Shown: positions 16,083 through 24,653, counted from the first letter of the stretch. The stretch: DNA of 64,000 nucleotides from Parvularcula sp964219355 (GCA_964219355.1 CAXPOZ010000003.1:434001-498000), one strand, 5' to 3'. The notes: generated from the sequence alone by a model not told the origin. Translations and numbers: made by a program.

Positions 16083-16595
16083 TTATTTTTTCTTTTTGCC
16101 TTTGGCGGCTTCGCGTTCCGGACCGCGCAGGCGTTTGCGTTTTTCAACGCGCGTCATGGTCACAGACCCGCCAGCCTTCTCGACCGCTTCACGGGCCGAT
16201 TTGGTTGCATAGGTCACCGTGACATTGACCTTGGCAGAAAGCTCACCGGTGCCGAGAAGACGGATACCGTCAAATTTCGTCCGGTTGGTTTCAGCTGCCT
16301 CGAAGATCGTCTCTTCGGTGATGTCGGAAACACCAGCTTCGGAGAGAACCTGCAGGTCGCTGAGATTTGCTTCTGCGTAGTTCTTGGCGTTCGGCATGTT
16401 AAAGCCGCGCTTGGGCAGGCGCATGTGAAGCGGCATCTGACCGCCTTCAAAGCCTTTGATCGCGACACCCGAACGGGATTTCTGACCTTTGACACCGCGT
16501 CCGCCGGTTTTGCCTTTGCCGGAGCCGATACCACGGCCGACACGGGTTTTGGTTTTGCGGGCACCCGGGTTGTCCCGGAGATCACTCAGTTTCAT
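16083..16595 (-). CDS. rplO: 50S ribosomal protein L15
   Basis: 170 residues from the ATG at 16593-16595; the frame is open upstream but the family start is MKLSDLRDNPGARKTKTRVG. The glycine-rich GRGIGSGKGKTGGRGVKGQKSRSG stretch and MPLHMRLPKRGF are diagnostic. The C-terminus has a Lys-rich tail (KKKK). It is the last gene before an internal terminator. Confidence 0.97.
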   Translation of the reverse strand: MKLSDLRDNPGARKTKTRVGRGIGSGKGKTGGRGVKGQKSRSGVAIKGFEGGQMPLHMRLPKRGFNMPNAKNYAEANLSDLQVLSEAGVSDITEETIFEAAETNRTKFDGIRLLGTGELSAKVNVTVTYATKSAREAVEKAGGSVTMTRVEKRKRLRGPEREAAKGKKKK

Positions 16596-16675
16596 TTCTC
16601 TTGCCTTTCGACTCTGCGGCACCCGGACCATTCCGGAGCCTCGCCTGGTGCTGCCCCGAAGGGCAGGCACGGAAG

Positions 16676-16864
16676 TTATTCGCCGACAACCTCGACCATA
16701 TGCTTGACCTTGGTGATCATGCCGCGAACGGCAGGAGTATCTTCAAGCTCACGCGTACGGCCGATCTTGCCCAGGCCGAGGCCTTTGAGCGTTGCCAGCT
16801 GGTCTTTCGGCCGGCGGATCGGGCTGCCGGTCTGTTTGACGGTAAGTGTTTTCTTGGTCGCCAT
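16676..16864 (-). CDS. rpmD: 50S ribosomal protein L30
   Basis: 62 residues, normal for L30. The pattern LTVKQTGSPIRRPKDQLATLKGLGLGKIGRTREL, then VRGMITKVKHMVEV, matches the family. It lies between rpsE and rplO in the conserved spc order. Confidence 0.97.
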   Translation of the reverse strand: MATKKTLTVKQTGSPIRRPKDQLATLKGLGLGKIGRTRELEDTPAVRGMITKVKHMVEVVGE

Positions 16865-16876
16865 GTTGGCTTCTCC

Positions 16877-17476
16877 TTACGCGACGTCGACGACAGCCGC
16901 ATCGGGCTGCACGGCGGCACGGCGGGAAATCAGCTCGCTGACTTTCAGGCCACGCTTGTTCGCAATCGACCGCGGGTTGGACTGGTTCTTCAGCGCATCA
17001 ACCGTTGCCCGAACCATGTTGTAGGGGTTCGAGGTGCCGATCGATTTGGCAACGACATCCTGGACACCGAGCATCTCGAAGACAGCCCGCATCGGACCGC
17101 CGGCGATGACGCCGGTCCCCGGAGGGGCCGTGCGCAGAACGACTTTGCCGGCACCGTGACGCCCGTGAGCATCGTGGTGCAGCGTGCGGCCGTCACGAAG
17201 CGGCACACGGATGAGATTGCGCTTGGCTTCCTGGGTTGCCTTGCGAATGGCCTCAGGCACTTCGCGGGCCTTGCCCTTGCCAAAGCCAACGCGGCCTTTC
17301 TGGTCACCGACAACGACGAGTGCAGCAAAACCGAAATTCTTGCCGCCTTTCACCGTTTTCGAGACACGGTTGATCGCTACAAGGCGATCTGTGAACTCAT
17401 CGCGTTCTTCTTCGCGATCGCGTCCCCGGCCCCGGCCGCGGCCCCGGCCGCCATCTCTCTGTTGAGTATCAGACAT
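16877..17476 (-). CDS. rpsE: 30S ribosomal protein S5 with RG-repeat N-terminus
   Basis: 199 residues. The S5 dsRBD-like domain (about 28-95) and C-terminal domain are intact (VSKTVKGGKNFGFAALVVVGD, VLRTAPPGTGVIAGGPMRAV). The N-terminus carries an unusual run of Arg-Gly dipeptides (about 9-19, GGRGRGRGRGRD), encoded by GC-rich tandem codons. Such arginine-glycine tails occur in some alphaproteobacterial S5 proteins and could add RNA contacts. It acts in decoding fidelity on the small subunit. Confidence 0.97.
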   Translation of the reverse strand: MSDTQQRDGGRGRGRGRGRDREEERDEFTDRLVAINRVSKTVKGGKNFGFAALVVVGDQKGRVGFGKGKAREVPEAIRKATQEAKRNLIRVPLRDGRTLHHDAHGRHGAGKVVLRTAPPGTGVIAGGPMRAVFEMLGVQDVVAKSIGTSNPYNMVRATVDALKNQSNPRSIANKRGLKVSELISRRAAVQPDAAVVDVA

Positions 17477-17487
17477 CTCAAGGCCCC

Positions 17488-17853
17488 TTAGAATTTGAGA
17501 CCGCCCTCACGGGCGGCATCGGCGAGGGCTTTCACCCGGCCATGGAAGATATAACCACCGCGGTCGAAGACGACTTCCTCGACACCGGCTTTCTTGGCCC
17601 GCTCGGCCAGAAGCGCGCCGACTTTAGCGGCGGCATCGACATTCGAGCCGGACGAGTTCGCATCGCGGAAGTCCTTCTCGATCGACGAGGCAGCAGCAAG
17701 GGTCTTGCCGGCGCGATCGTCGATGATCTGGGCTGCGATGTTTTTCGAAGAACGGAACACCGACAGGCGGAGCTTGCCATTCGATTTGCGCGCAAGCTGG
17801 GCACGGGTACGACCGGCACGGCGCTGACGTTTTTGTACAGGATTGACTGCCAT
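17488..17853 (-). CDS. rplR: 50S ribosomal protein L18
   Basis: 121 residues from the ATG at 17851-17853 (MAVNPVQKRQRRAGRTR), preferred over an in-frame start four codons upstream because it gives the family N-terminus. Core motifs LRLSVFRSSKNIAAQIIDD and VVFDRGGYIFHGRVKALAD are typical. It binds 5S rRNA in the central protuberance. It follows rplF by 33 bases. Confidence 0.97.
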   Translation of the reverse strand: MAVNPVQKRQRRAGRTRAQLARKSNGKLRLSVFRSSKNIAAQIIDDRAGKTLAAASSIEKDFRDANSSGSNVDAAAKVGALLAERAKKAGVEEVVFDRGGYIFHGRVKALADAAREGGLKF

Positions 17854-17886
17854 AAGCTTTTCCAAGATCCGTAAGCTGAATTTCGC

Positions 17887-18420
17887 TTACTTCTTCTTGC
17901 CCTCCTTCCGGAAGATATACTCGCCTTCATATTTGACGCCTTTGCCCTTGTAGGGCTCTGGCGGACGGAAGCTGCGGATCTTCGCGGCGACTTCACCGAC
18001 GACCTGCTTGTCACGACCACTGATCTCGATCTCAGTCGGCTTGCCAACTTTGATTTCGATACCTTCGGGTGGATTGAACTCGACATCGTGAGAGTAACCG
18101 AGCGCTAGAACCAGGGTCTGGCCCTTCATCTGTGCACGGTAACCAACGCCGACGAGCTCGAGCTTGCGGACGAAACCGGTGGACACGCCTTCAAAGATGT
18201 TCGCGACCATGGTGCGGGACATGCCCCACATGGAACGAGCTTCCTTGGATTTGTTGATCGGGGTCACTTCGACGCCGTCATCGCCCATCTTGACGAGGCA
18301 AAGCTCGTTGACGACGAATTCCATCTGGCCTTTCGGGCCTTTTGCGGAAACCGTCTGGCCATCAACCTTGGCATCGACGCCACTGGGGACAGGAACTGGT
18401 TTTTTGCCAATACGCGACAT
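17887..18420 (-). CDS. rplF: 50S ribosomal protein L6
   Basis: 177 residues, standard length. MSRIGKKPVPVPSGV at the N-terminus and the C-terminal PEPYKGKGVKYEGE signature identify it. It has two homologous L6 domains and sits near the sarcin-ricin loop. It is part of the spc operon, 14 bases after rpsH. Confidence 0.98.
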   Translation of the reverse strand: MSRIGKKPVPVPSGVDAKVDGQTVSAKGPKGQMEFVVNELCLVKMGDDGVEVTPINKSKEARSMWGMSRTMVANIFEGVSTGFVRKLELVGVGYRAQMKGQTLVLALGYSHDVEFNPPEGIEIKVGKPTEIEISGRDKQVVGEVAAKIRSFRPPEPYKGKGVKYEGEYIFRKEGKKK

Positions 18421-18434
18421 TGCTCTTCCCTCCC

Positions 18435-18833
18435 TTAGTAGACCTGGCAGAGCACTTCGCCGCCAACATTATGTTCGCGAGCCAGTGCGTCTGACATGAC
18501 GCCTTTGGGCGTGGACAGGATGGAGATGCCAAGACCGTTTTGCACGGGCTCGATATCTTTCACCGACGAGTAAACCCGGCGGCCAGGTTTGGAGACCCGC
18601 TTGATCTTGGAGATCACCGGCTCACCATCGAAATATTTCAGCTCGATTTCGAGATCTGTTTTGTTGTCAGCATGTTCAACGCGGGTATAGCCGCGAATGT
18701 AGCCTTCAGCCTGCAGAACATCGAGAACGCGCTGGCGGAGCTTTGACGCCGGGGTCGAGGTTTTCGACATGCCGCGCATCTGAGCGTTCCGGATACGGGT
18801 CAGCATATCGCCGACTGGATCATTGATCGTCAT
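18435..18833 (-). CDS. rpsH: 30S ribosomal protein S8
   Basis: 132 residues. The N-terminus with DPVGDMLTRIRNA and the C-terminus STPKGVMSDALAREHNVGGE are diagnostic. It binds the central domain of 16S rRNA. In enterobacteria S8 is the translational repressor of the spc operon; whether that holds here cannot be read from the sequence. Confidence 0.98.
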   Translation of the reverse strand: MTINDPVGDMLTRIRNAQMRGMSKTSTPASKLRQRVLDVLQAEGYIRGYTRVEHADNKTDLEIELKYFDGEPVISKIKRVSKPGRRVYSSVKDIEPVQNGLGISILSTPKGVMSDALAREHNVGGEVLCQVY

Positions 18834-18847
18834 GGTCTATGCCTCCC

Positions 18848-19153
18848 TTACCAGCTTGACTTCACGAGACCCGGCACCTTGCCTTGCGAGCCAAGCTCAC
18901 GAAGCGCGATACGGGACATTTTCAGTTTACGGTAGAAGCCGCGCGGACGACCGGTCACCGCGCACCGGTTCCGGATGCGGGTTTTCGACGCGTTACGCGG
19001 AATTTCGGCGAGCTGCAGCGCTGCCTTGAACTTGTCTTCCGGGGATGCCTCTTCACTGCGCATGATCGCCTTGAGAGCCTGCCGCTTGTTTTCAAACTTA
19101 GCGGCGAGCCGGCGACGCTTGAGGTCCCGTTCTACCATGGATTTTTTTGCCAT
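18848..19153 (-). CDS. rpsN: 30S ribosomal protein S14
   Basis: 101 residues, the long form without the CxxC zinc motifs. The sequence MAKKSMVERDLKRRRLA and the C-terminal RNRCAVTGRPRGFYRKLKMSR are typical of proteobacterial S14. It is in the head of the small subunit. It lies between rplE and rpsH as usual. Confidence 0.98.
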   Translation of the reverse strand: MAKKSMVERDLKRRRLAAKFENKRQALKAIMRSEEASPEDKFKAALQLAEIPRNASKTRIRNRCAVTGRPRGFYRKLKMSRIALRELGSQGKVPGLVKSSW

Positions 19154-19219
19154 TTGCTTTTCAGCCTCCTCGAGGGCCGGTTTCCGTCAGCTTGCGGACC
19201 TAGCCTCCTAACCCGTCCG

Positions 19220-19789
19220 TTATTTACGGAAGGGGAAATTGAACTCTTTCAGAAGTGCCCGTGCTTCATCATCATTGCTCGCATTGGTGCAAACAACGAT
19301 GTCCATGCCGCGCTGGCCTTCCACTTTGTCGTAATCGATCTCCGGGAACACGATGTGCTCTTTTAGACCCATGGCGTAGTTGCCGCGGCCGTCAAAGCTT
19401 TTCGGGTTCAGCCCCCGGAAGTCCCGAACGCGCGGCAGCGCGATGGTCACGAGACGATCGAGGAATTCATACATGCGGTCTTTACGCAGTGTGACCTTCA
19501 CACCCAGCGCCATTTCCTCACGCACCTTGAAGCCGGCGATCGACTTCTTGGCTTTTGTGACGACCGGACGCTGACCAGCGATACGGGTCAGCTCTTCGAG
19601 TGCCGAATCGACGACCTTACGATCATTGACGGCGTCGCCGAGGCCCATATTGATGACGACCTTTTCAAGTTTCGGCACCATCATCGGGTTTGCGTAGTTG
19701 AACTGCTCCTGCATCGCAGCACGGATTTTCTCCTTGTACTGCGTTTTCAGGCGCGGTTCGTAATTTTCAAGAGTGGCGGCCTCAGACAT
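19220..19789 (-). CDS. rplE: 50S ribosomal protein L5
   Basis: 189 residues from the ATG at 19787-19789; the open frame upstream lies inside rplX. Typical motifs are NPMMVPKLEKVVINMGLGD, RPVVTKAKKSIAGFKVRE and YAMGLKEHIVFPEIDYDKV. It binds 5S rRNA and contacts P-site tRNA. The start overlaps the 3' end of rplX by eight bases, giving translational coupling. Confidence 0.98.
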   Translation of the reverse strand: MSEAATLENYEPRLKTQYKEKIRAAMQEQFNYANPMMVPKLEKVVINMGLGDAVNDRKVVDSALEELTRIAGQRPVVTKAKKSIAGFKVREEMALGVKVTLRKDRMYEFLDRLVTIALPRVRDFRGLNPKSFDGRGNYAMGLKEHIVFPEIDYDKVEGQRGMDIVVCTNASNDDEARALLKEFNFPFRK

Positions 19790-20096
19790 CGATAGCCTCC
19801 CCGGAACGCTTGGCGACACGGACTTTCTTGCCGTCCCGGACTTCAAAACCGACACGGGTCGGCTTGCCGTCTTTGGGGTCCGCAATCGCGACATTGGACA
19901 CATGAATCGGCGCTTCGCGAGTGACGATCCCGCCAGCCGAGCTTTGCGACGGCTTGGTGTGACGCTTGATCACGTTCACGCCCTGGACCGTCACGCGGTT
20001 TTCTTTCGGGTCGACTTTCAGGACTTCGCCTTCGGCGCCTTTATCGCGGCCGGTCAGGACGATGACCTTGTCACCCTTTTTGATTCTGGCTGCCAT
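19782..20096 (-). CDS. rplX: 50S ribosomal protein L24
   Basis: 104 residues. The KOW motif is at the N-terminus (IKKGDKVIVLTGRDKGAEGEVL), followed by VQGVNVIKRHTKPSQ, both diagnostic. It is an early assembly protein near the exit tunnel. It starts two bases after the rplN stop codon and overlaps rplE. Confidence 0.98.
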   Translation of the reverse strand: MAARIKKGDKVIVLTGRDKGAEGEVLKVDPKENRVTVQGVNVIKRHTKPSQSSAGGIVTREAPIHVSNVAIADPKDGKPTRVGFEVRDGKKVRVAKRSGEAIDV

Positions 20097-20098
20097 GG

Positions 20099-20467
20099 TC
20101 AGAGCACCTCCGGTGCGAGCGACACGATCTTCATGTGGTTGGCGCGGCGAAGTTCGCGCGTCACCGGGCCGAAGATACGAGTGCCAATCGGCTCTTTGTT
20201 GTTGTTGATGAGCACAGCGGCATTGTTGTCAAAGCGGATGACCGAGCCGTCACGGCGCTTGATGTCCTTGGCGGTACGAACCACCACGGCTTTCATCACC
20301 TGGCCTTTTTTCACCCGGCCGCGCGGCATGGCCTCTTTCACAGACACCACAATGATGTCACCGACGCCTGCATATTTGCGTTTGGCGCCGCCGAGCACCT
20401 TGATGCACTGGACCCGCTTTGCGCCGGAATTATCGGCGACATCCAGGTTAGTTTGCATCTGGATCAT
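20099..20467 (-). CDS. rplN: 50S ribosomal protein L14
   Basis: 122 residues, the universal L14 length. MIQMQTNLDVADNSGAKRV and the C-terminal IFGPVTRELRRANHMKIVSLAPEVL are classic. It sits at the subunit interface. It is part of the spc operon, 52 bases after rpsQ. Confidence 0.98.
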   Translation of the reverse strand: MIQMQTNLDVADNSGAKRVQCIKVLGGAKRKYAGVGDIIVVSVKEAMPRGRVKKGQVMKAVVVRTAKDIKRRDGSVIRFDNNAAVLINNNKEPIGTRIFGPVTRELRRANHMKIVSLAPEVL

Positions 20468-20519
20468 ATCGATCCCTCCATCAAAAGGGGCCGGGGGAAA
20501 CCCGGAACCCCATTAAAAT

Positions 20520-20816
20520 TTACTCGTTTGCGTCTGCCTTGTCGGCTTCAGCCTGCTGACGATCAGCTGCCGCTGCGGCGAGTTCTTCCGCCGTGACAAC
20601 TTCCCATCTTTTGAGTTTCGATTTCGGCGGGCATTCACGGATCTGAACCATGTCGCCAACCTTGTACTGATTGTTCTCATCATGAGCGTGATAGCGCTTG
20701 GAGCGCCGCACGACCTTGGCGAGAAGCGGGTGTTTGAAGGCACGGTCAATTCGCACAACGACAGTCTTGTCGCCTTTGTCCGAGACAACCGGTCCCTGCA
20801 ATACGCGTTTGGGCAT
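20520..20816 (-). CDS. rpsQ: 30S ribosomal protein S17
   Basis: 98 residues. The OB-fold core is typical (LQGPVVSDKGDKTVVVRIDR, HAHDENNQYKVGDMVQIRECPP, LKRWEVV). A short Ala/Asp-rich tail of about 20 residues (AAAAADRQQAEADKADANE) extends past the usual end. It is part of the S10 operon after rpmC. Confidence 0.97.
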   Translation of the reverse strand: MPKRVLQGPVVSDKGDKTVVVRIDRAFKHPLLAKVVRRSKRYHAHDENNQYKVGDMVQIRECPPKSKLKRWEVVTAEELAAAAADRQQAEADKADANE

Positions 20817-20819
20817 GCC

Positions 20820-21035
20820 TTAGCCCTCCGATTTAGCCGCGTCAGCGGCAGTGTGACGTTCAGCCTGGACCGTTTTGATCCGGGCAATATCGCGGCGTAC
20901 TTCTTTCACACGCGCGGTTTTCTCGAGCTGGCCCGAGACGCGCTGGAAGCGAAGATTGAACTGCTCGCGTTTCAGCTCGAGCAGTTTGGACGACAGCTCG
21001 TCGTCGGAAAGATCGCGAACTTCTACAGGTTTCAT
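20820..21035 (-). CDS. rpmC: 50S ribosomal protein L29
   Basis: 71 residues from the ATG at 21033-21035. The other ATG, two codons upstream, overlaps the rplP stop, but the GGGGA ribosome site is directly against it, while spacing to the chosen start is normal. LSDDELSSKLLELKREQFNLRFQ, then TARVKEVRRDIARIKT, matches L29, a two-helix hairpin near the tunnel exit where SRP and trigger factor dock. Confidence 0.96.
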   Translation of the reverse strand: MKPVEVRDLSDDELSSKLLELKREQFNLRFQRVSGQLEKTARVKEVRRDIARIKTVQAERHTAADAAKSEG

Positions 21036-21037
21036 GA

Positions 21038-21451
21038 TCATTCCCCGATCCGTTTCACGATGCGCGTCTTGATCGGCAGTTTCGCAGCGCCAAGCAGAAG
21101 AGCTTCGCGAGCGGTCTGCTCGGGCACACCGTCAATTTCGAACATGATGCGGCCAGGTTTGACCTTGGCGACCCAGCGGTCGACAGAGCCTTTACCTTTA
21201 CCCATCCGGACTTCCGTCGGTTTTGCCGTGACAGGCACATCCGGGAAGATGCGGATCCAGACGCGGCCGGCCCGTTTCATGTGGCGAGTGATCGCCCGAC
21301 GAGTGGCTTCGATCTGGCGCGCGGTGACACGCTCGGGCTCGACGGCTTTGAGACCGAAGGACCCGAAGTTGAGATCCGTGCCGCCTTTGGCTGTACCTTT
21401 GATACGGCCTTTGTGCTGCTTACGGAATTTTGTGCGTTTCGGCTGAAGCAT
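21038..21451 (-). CDS. rplP: 50S ribosomal protein L16
   Basis: 137 residues. MLQPKRTKFRKQHKGRIKG, the GFGLKAVEPE-like segment and MGKGKGSVDRWVAKVKPGR are diagnostic. It helps position A-site tRNA. It lies 13 bases after rpsC in the conserved S10 order and abuts rpmC. Confidence 0.98.
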   Translation of the reverse strand: MLQPKRTKFRKQHKGRIKGTAKGGTDLNFGSFGLKAVEPERVTARQIEATRRAITRHMKRAGRVWIRIFPDVPVTAKPTEVRMGKGKGSVDRWVAKVKPGRIMFEIDGVPEQTAREALLLGAAKLPIKTRIVKRIGE

Positions 21452-21464
21452 TTCTCAAATTCCC

Positions 21465-22193
21465 TCAGGCGTTTTCGCGGCGCGGACGGCGATCGCCACG
21501 GCGTTCCGGGCTCGGCCCACCGGTCTGGCTGTCCACGAGACGTTTTTCCGATGCCATCGGATCGTGATCCATGATCTCACCTTTGAAGATCCAGACCTTG
21601 ATGCCGATCGCGCCATAAGTGGTGCGGGCGGTTGCGACGCCGTAATCGATATCCGCACGGAGCGTGTGCAGCGGCACCCGGCCCTCACGGTACCATTCGG
21701 TCCGGGCGATTTCCGCCCCGCCGAGACGGCCGGCACAGTTCACGCGGATACCAAGCGCACCCATGCGCATGGCGGTCTGCATGGCCCGCTTCATCGCGCG
21801 GCGGAACGAAGCCCGGCGCTCGAGCTGCTGGGCGATGTTCTCGGCAACGAGGGTCGCATCGACTTCCGGCTTGCGGATCTCAACAATGTTGAGGACCGTT
21901 TCCGAAGACGACATTTCCTGCAGCTTCTGGCGAAGCTTCTCGATGTCAGAGCCCTTCTTGCCAATCACCACACCCGGACGGGCCGTGTAGATCGTAACCC
22001 GGCACTTTTTGTGCGGACGTTCGATGACGATCCGGCTGACGCCGGCATTTTTCAGACGATCGAGCAGATAGTTACGGATCTTGAGATCCTCATGGAGAAG
22101 ATCCCCATAGGATTTCTTGTCCGCATACCAACGGCTGTCCCAGGTCCGGTTGATGCCGAGCCGGAGGCCGATCGGAGACACTTTCTGACCCAT
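21465..22193 (-). CDS. rpsC: 30S ribosomal protein S3
   Basis: 242 residues. MGQKVSPIGLRLGINRTWDS starts the protein; the KH domain is at about 40-108 (PGVVIGKKGSDIEKLR) and the C-terminal domain follows with IKVWIFKGEI. A basic tail (PSPERRGDRRPRRENA) ends it. It forms part of the mRNA entry site. Its ATG overlaps the rplV stop by one base. Confidence 0.98.
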   Translation of the reverse strand: MGQKVSPIGLRLGINRTWDSRWYADKKSYGDLLHEDLKIRNYLLDRLKNAGVSRIVIERPHKKCRVTIYTARPGVVIGKKGSDIEKLRQKLQEMSSSETVLNIVEIRKPEVDATLVAENIAQQLERRASFRRAMKRAMQTAMRMGALGIRVNCAGRLGGAEIARTEWYREGRVPLHTLRADIDYGVATARTTYGAIGIKVWIFKGEIMDHDPMASEKRLVDSQTGGPSPERRGDRRPRRENA

Positions 22194-22573
22194 CAGGCCA
22201 CCTCCTCAACTTCGCGGACAACGATTGTGATTTCCGAGAACGGCTTTTTGATCCGACCGACCCGGCCACGAGCGCGGGCTTTCCAGCGCTTCATCACAAG
22301 GTTCTTCCCGACAAACGCCCTGTCCACAATGAGGCTGTCGATATCGAGATCATGATTGTTCTCAGCATTCGCGATCGCGCTCTCAAGCACGCGTTTGACT
22401 TCATGCGCAACACGTTTGCGCGAGAATTCAAGCTCGTTCAGGGCGCGCTCGACCTTCTTGCCGCGGATCATCTCCGCAACAAGGTTGAGCTTTTGCGGGC
22501 TGGTCTTGATCATCCGGCCTTTGGCCATCGCCTGATCTTCACCAACGCGGCGGGGATTTTTAATCTGTCCCAT
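22193..22573 (-). CDS. rplV: 50S ribosomal protein L22
   Basis: 126 residues. The alphaproteobacterial N-terminus MGQIKNPRRV...AMAKGRMIKTSPQKLNLVA supports the long start at 22573 rather than the internal methionine. The tunnel-lining beta hairpin segment RARGRVGRIKKPFSEITIVV is intact. It starts two bases after the rpsS stop. Confidence 0.97.
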   Translation of the reverse strand: MGQIKNPRRVGEDQAMAKGRMIKTSPQKLNLVAEMIRGKKVERALNELEFSRKRVAHEVKRVLESAIANAENNHDLDIDSLIVDRAFVGKNLVMKRWKARARGRVGRIKKPFSEITIVVREVEEVA

Positions 22574-22575
22574 GA

Positions 22576-22854
22576 CTACTTCCGCTTCGCCTTCTTGTCC
22601 GCGCCGTGACCGTAATAGGTCCGGCTCGGAGAGAATTCGCCCAGCTTATGGCCGACCATGTCTTCAGTGACGTGGACCGGAATAAACTTCTGGCCGTTGT
22701 AAACGTTGAACGTAAGCCCGACGAATTGCGGCAGGATGGTCGACCGGCGTGACCAGGTCTTGATCCCGCCCTTGTGACCGCCATCGCCAGCTTCCGCAGC
22801 CTTCTTGAGAAGGTAACGGTCGACAAACGGGCCTTTCCAAACAGCTCTTGGCAT
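22576..22854 (-). CDS. rpsS: 30S ribosomal protein S19
   Basis: 92 residues, standard. MPRAVWKGPFVDRYLLKK, WSRRSTILPQFVGLTFNVYNG and the C-terminal KLGEFSPSRTYYGHGADKKAKRK identify it. It lies in the head of the small subunit next to S13. It is between rplB and rplV. Confidence 0.98.
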   Translation of the reverse strand: MPRAVWKGPFVDRYLLKKAAEAGDGGHKGGIKTWSRRSTILPQFVGLTFNVYNGQKFIPVHVTEDMVGHKLGEFSPSRTYYGHGADKKAKRK

Positions 22855-22857
22855 CCC

Positions 22858-23697
22858 TTAGCGCCCTTTCTTCCGTGCATGACGCGAACGGATGATCAGA
22901 TGATCCGTCTTCTTGTTCTTGCGCGTCCGTTTACCTTTGGTCGGTTGGCCCCACGGGGTCACCGGATGGCGACCACCGCTCGTCCGGCCCTCACCACCAC
23001 CATGCGGGTGATCGATCGGGTTCATGGCGACACCGCGCACTGCCGGGCGTTTGCCCAGGTGGCGCTTGCGGCCGGCCGTACCGAGATTGATGTTTGCGTG
23101 ATCGGGGTTCGAGACCGCGCCGATGGTGCCAAGGCAGTTGCCGTGGACCTTGCGGACTTCACCCGATTTCAGCCGAAGCTGGACATAGTCACCGTCACGG
23201 CCAACCACCTGGACATAAGCCCCGGCGGAGCGTGCGATCTGCCCGCCCTTGCCTGGCTTCATCTCCACATTGTGGACGATGGTGCCCGGCGGCACGTTTT
23301 TCAGCGGCATGGCATTGCCCGGCTTCACGTCAACGCGCTCGCCCGAGACAACCTTGTCGCCAACGCCAAGGCGCTGCGGTGCCAGAATGTAGGCTTTCAC
23401 GCCGTCGCCATATTCGATCAGGGCAATGAACGCGGTCCGGTTCGGATCGTATTCGATGCGCTTGACTTCAGCGATGGCGTCATAGCGGTTCCGCTTGAAA
23501 TCGACGATCCGGTAAAGACGCTTGGCGCCCCCACCGATCCGGCGAGCGGTAATGCGGCCAGTATTGTTCCGGCCACCTTTCTTGGTGAGGCCTTGAGTCA
23601 GGCTCTTCTCTGGCTTGCCCTTGTGGAGCTCGCCGCGATCCACCGTGACCAGCGTACGCCGGCCAGGAGAAGTGGGATTGTATGTCTTCAGTGCCAT
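22858..23697 (-). CDS. rplB: 50S ribosomal protein L2
   Basis: 279 residues, normal length. MALKTYNPTSPGRRTLVTVD, GGGAKRLYRIVDFKRN and the C-terminal MNPIDHPHGGGEGRTSGGRHP (catalytic-centre loop with the conserved His) are unmistakable. It is one of the primary 23S rRNA-binding proteins near the peptidyl transferase centre. Confidence 0.98.
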   Translation of the reverse strand: MALKTYNPTSPGRRTLVTVDRGELHKGKPEKSLTQGLTKKGGRNNTGRITARRIGGGAKRLYRIVDFKRNRYDAIAEVKRIEYDPNRTAFIALIEYGDGVKAYILAPQRLGVGDKVVSGERVDVKPGNAMPLKNVPPGTIVHNVEMKPGKGGQIARSAGAYVQVVGRDGDYVQLRLKSGEVRKVHGNCLGTIGAVSNPDHANINLGTAGRKRHLGKRPAVRGVAMNPIDHPHGGGEGRTSGGRHPVTPWGQPTKGKRTRKNKKTDHLIIRSRHARKKGR

Positions 23698-23709
23698 GAT
23701 GACCTACCC

Positions 23710-24009
23710 TTACAGCCCTGTCGTCACGTCGATCGAATGCCCGTCTTCGAGGGTTACGATCGCTTTTTTGACGTCCGAACGCTTATAGGGGCGCCCGCGG
23801 AACCGTTTGTTCTTGCCTTTGGTGACGAGCGTATTCACCGCCCGCACTTTCACGTTGAAGAGCGCCTCAACCGCTTCTTTGATCTGCGGTTTGGTCGCGT
23901 CATTGGCGACCTTGAAGACGATCTGGTTATGCTCGGCAGCGATGGTCGATTTCTCGGTGATCACCGGCGAGACGATTGCGTCGTAATGCTGTTCTTTCGC
24001 GGAGCTCAT
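23710..24009 (-). CDS. rplW: 50S ribosomal protein L23
   Basis: 99 residues. It shows YDAIVSPVITEKSTIAAEHNQ, the IKEAVEALFNVKVRAVNTL segment and RFRGRPYKRSDVKKAIVTL. It sits at the tunnel exit and is the docking site for trigger factor. The ATG overlaps the rplD stop by four bases. Confidence 0.98.
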   Translation of the reverse strand: MSSAKEQHYDAIVSPVITEKSTIAAEHNQIVFKVANDATKPQIKEAVEALFNVKVRAVNTLVTKGKNKRFRGRPYKRSDVKKAIVTLEDGHSIDVTTGL

Positions 24010-24653
24010 GACGCCACCTCTTCATTCGTGTGCGTGCCGTCGAGCCGTGCATAAAGACCATCAACCGCAGCGCGGGTCAGGATCAGCTTGTCGTGGTTGA
24101 GAATGTCATAAACATTCGCCCCGATGACCGGCAGGACATCGATGCCGCCAAGGTTGCGGGCTGCTTTCGCAAAACCCTCATCGACCTTGGCGTCGATGAT
24201 CAGCGCACTTTTCGCCCCGAGCTTGCCGAACTTTTCGGCCAGGACCTTGGTCTTGGCTTCAGAAATGCTCGCCTCGTCGATGACGATCAGTTCGCTTGCG
24301 GACAGTTTTGCCGACAGCGCGTGTTTGAGAGCCAGACGACGAACCTTTTTGGGAAGGTTCGTTGCGTGGCTGCGGACGCGGGGGCCGTGGGCCTTGCCGC
24401 CACCAACGAATTGCGGGGCTTTGCGGTTGCCGTGACGGGCACCGCCGGAGCCTTTCTGACGGACGAATTTCTTCGTCGTGCCAGAAACTTCACCGCGTTC
24501 TTTGGCTTTGTGCGTGCCTGCCTGACGGTTGTTCATCTGCCACACGACATAGCGGTGGAGGATGTCACGCCGCGGCTCGAGACCGAAAATGTCATCACGA
24601 AGATCGACATCGCCGGATTTCGCCGCATCAAGTGTAATGACGTCGACTTGCAT
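24006..24653 (-). CDS. rplD: 50S ribosomal protein L4
   Basis: 215 residues. Alphaproteobacterial-style N-terminus MQVDVITLDAAKSGDVDL. The tunnel-reaching loop is present (KFVRQKGSGGARHGNRKAPQ), followed by the globular part with LPKKVRRLALKHALSAK. In enterobacteria L4 also represses the S10 operon; no such leader was identified here. It starts at the last base of the rplC stop. Confidence 0.98.
   Translation of the reverse strand: MQVDVITLDAAKSGDVDLRDDIFGLEPRRDILHRYVVWQMNNRQAGTHKAKERGEVSGTTKKFVRQKGSGGARHGNRKAPQFVGGGKAHGPRVRSHATNLPKKVRRLALKHALSAKLSASELIVIDEASISEAKTKVLAEKFGKLGAKSALIIDAKVDEGFAKAARNLGGIDVLPVIGANVYDILNHDKLILTRAAVDGLYARLDGTHTNEEVAS

Noticed and set aside
17425..17460. GC-rich tandem repeat of CCGGCC-like units
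   Set aside because: It encodes the Arg-Gly repeat of S5 and needs no separate explanation as a non-coding repeat.
22774..24054. Plus-strand open frame opposite rplB and rplW
   Set aside because: Shadow of conserved ribosomal genes.
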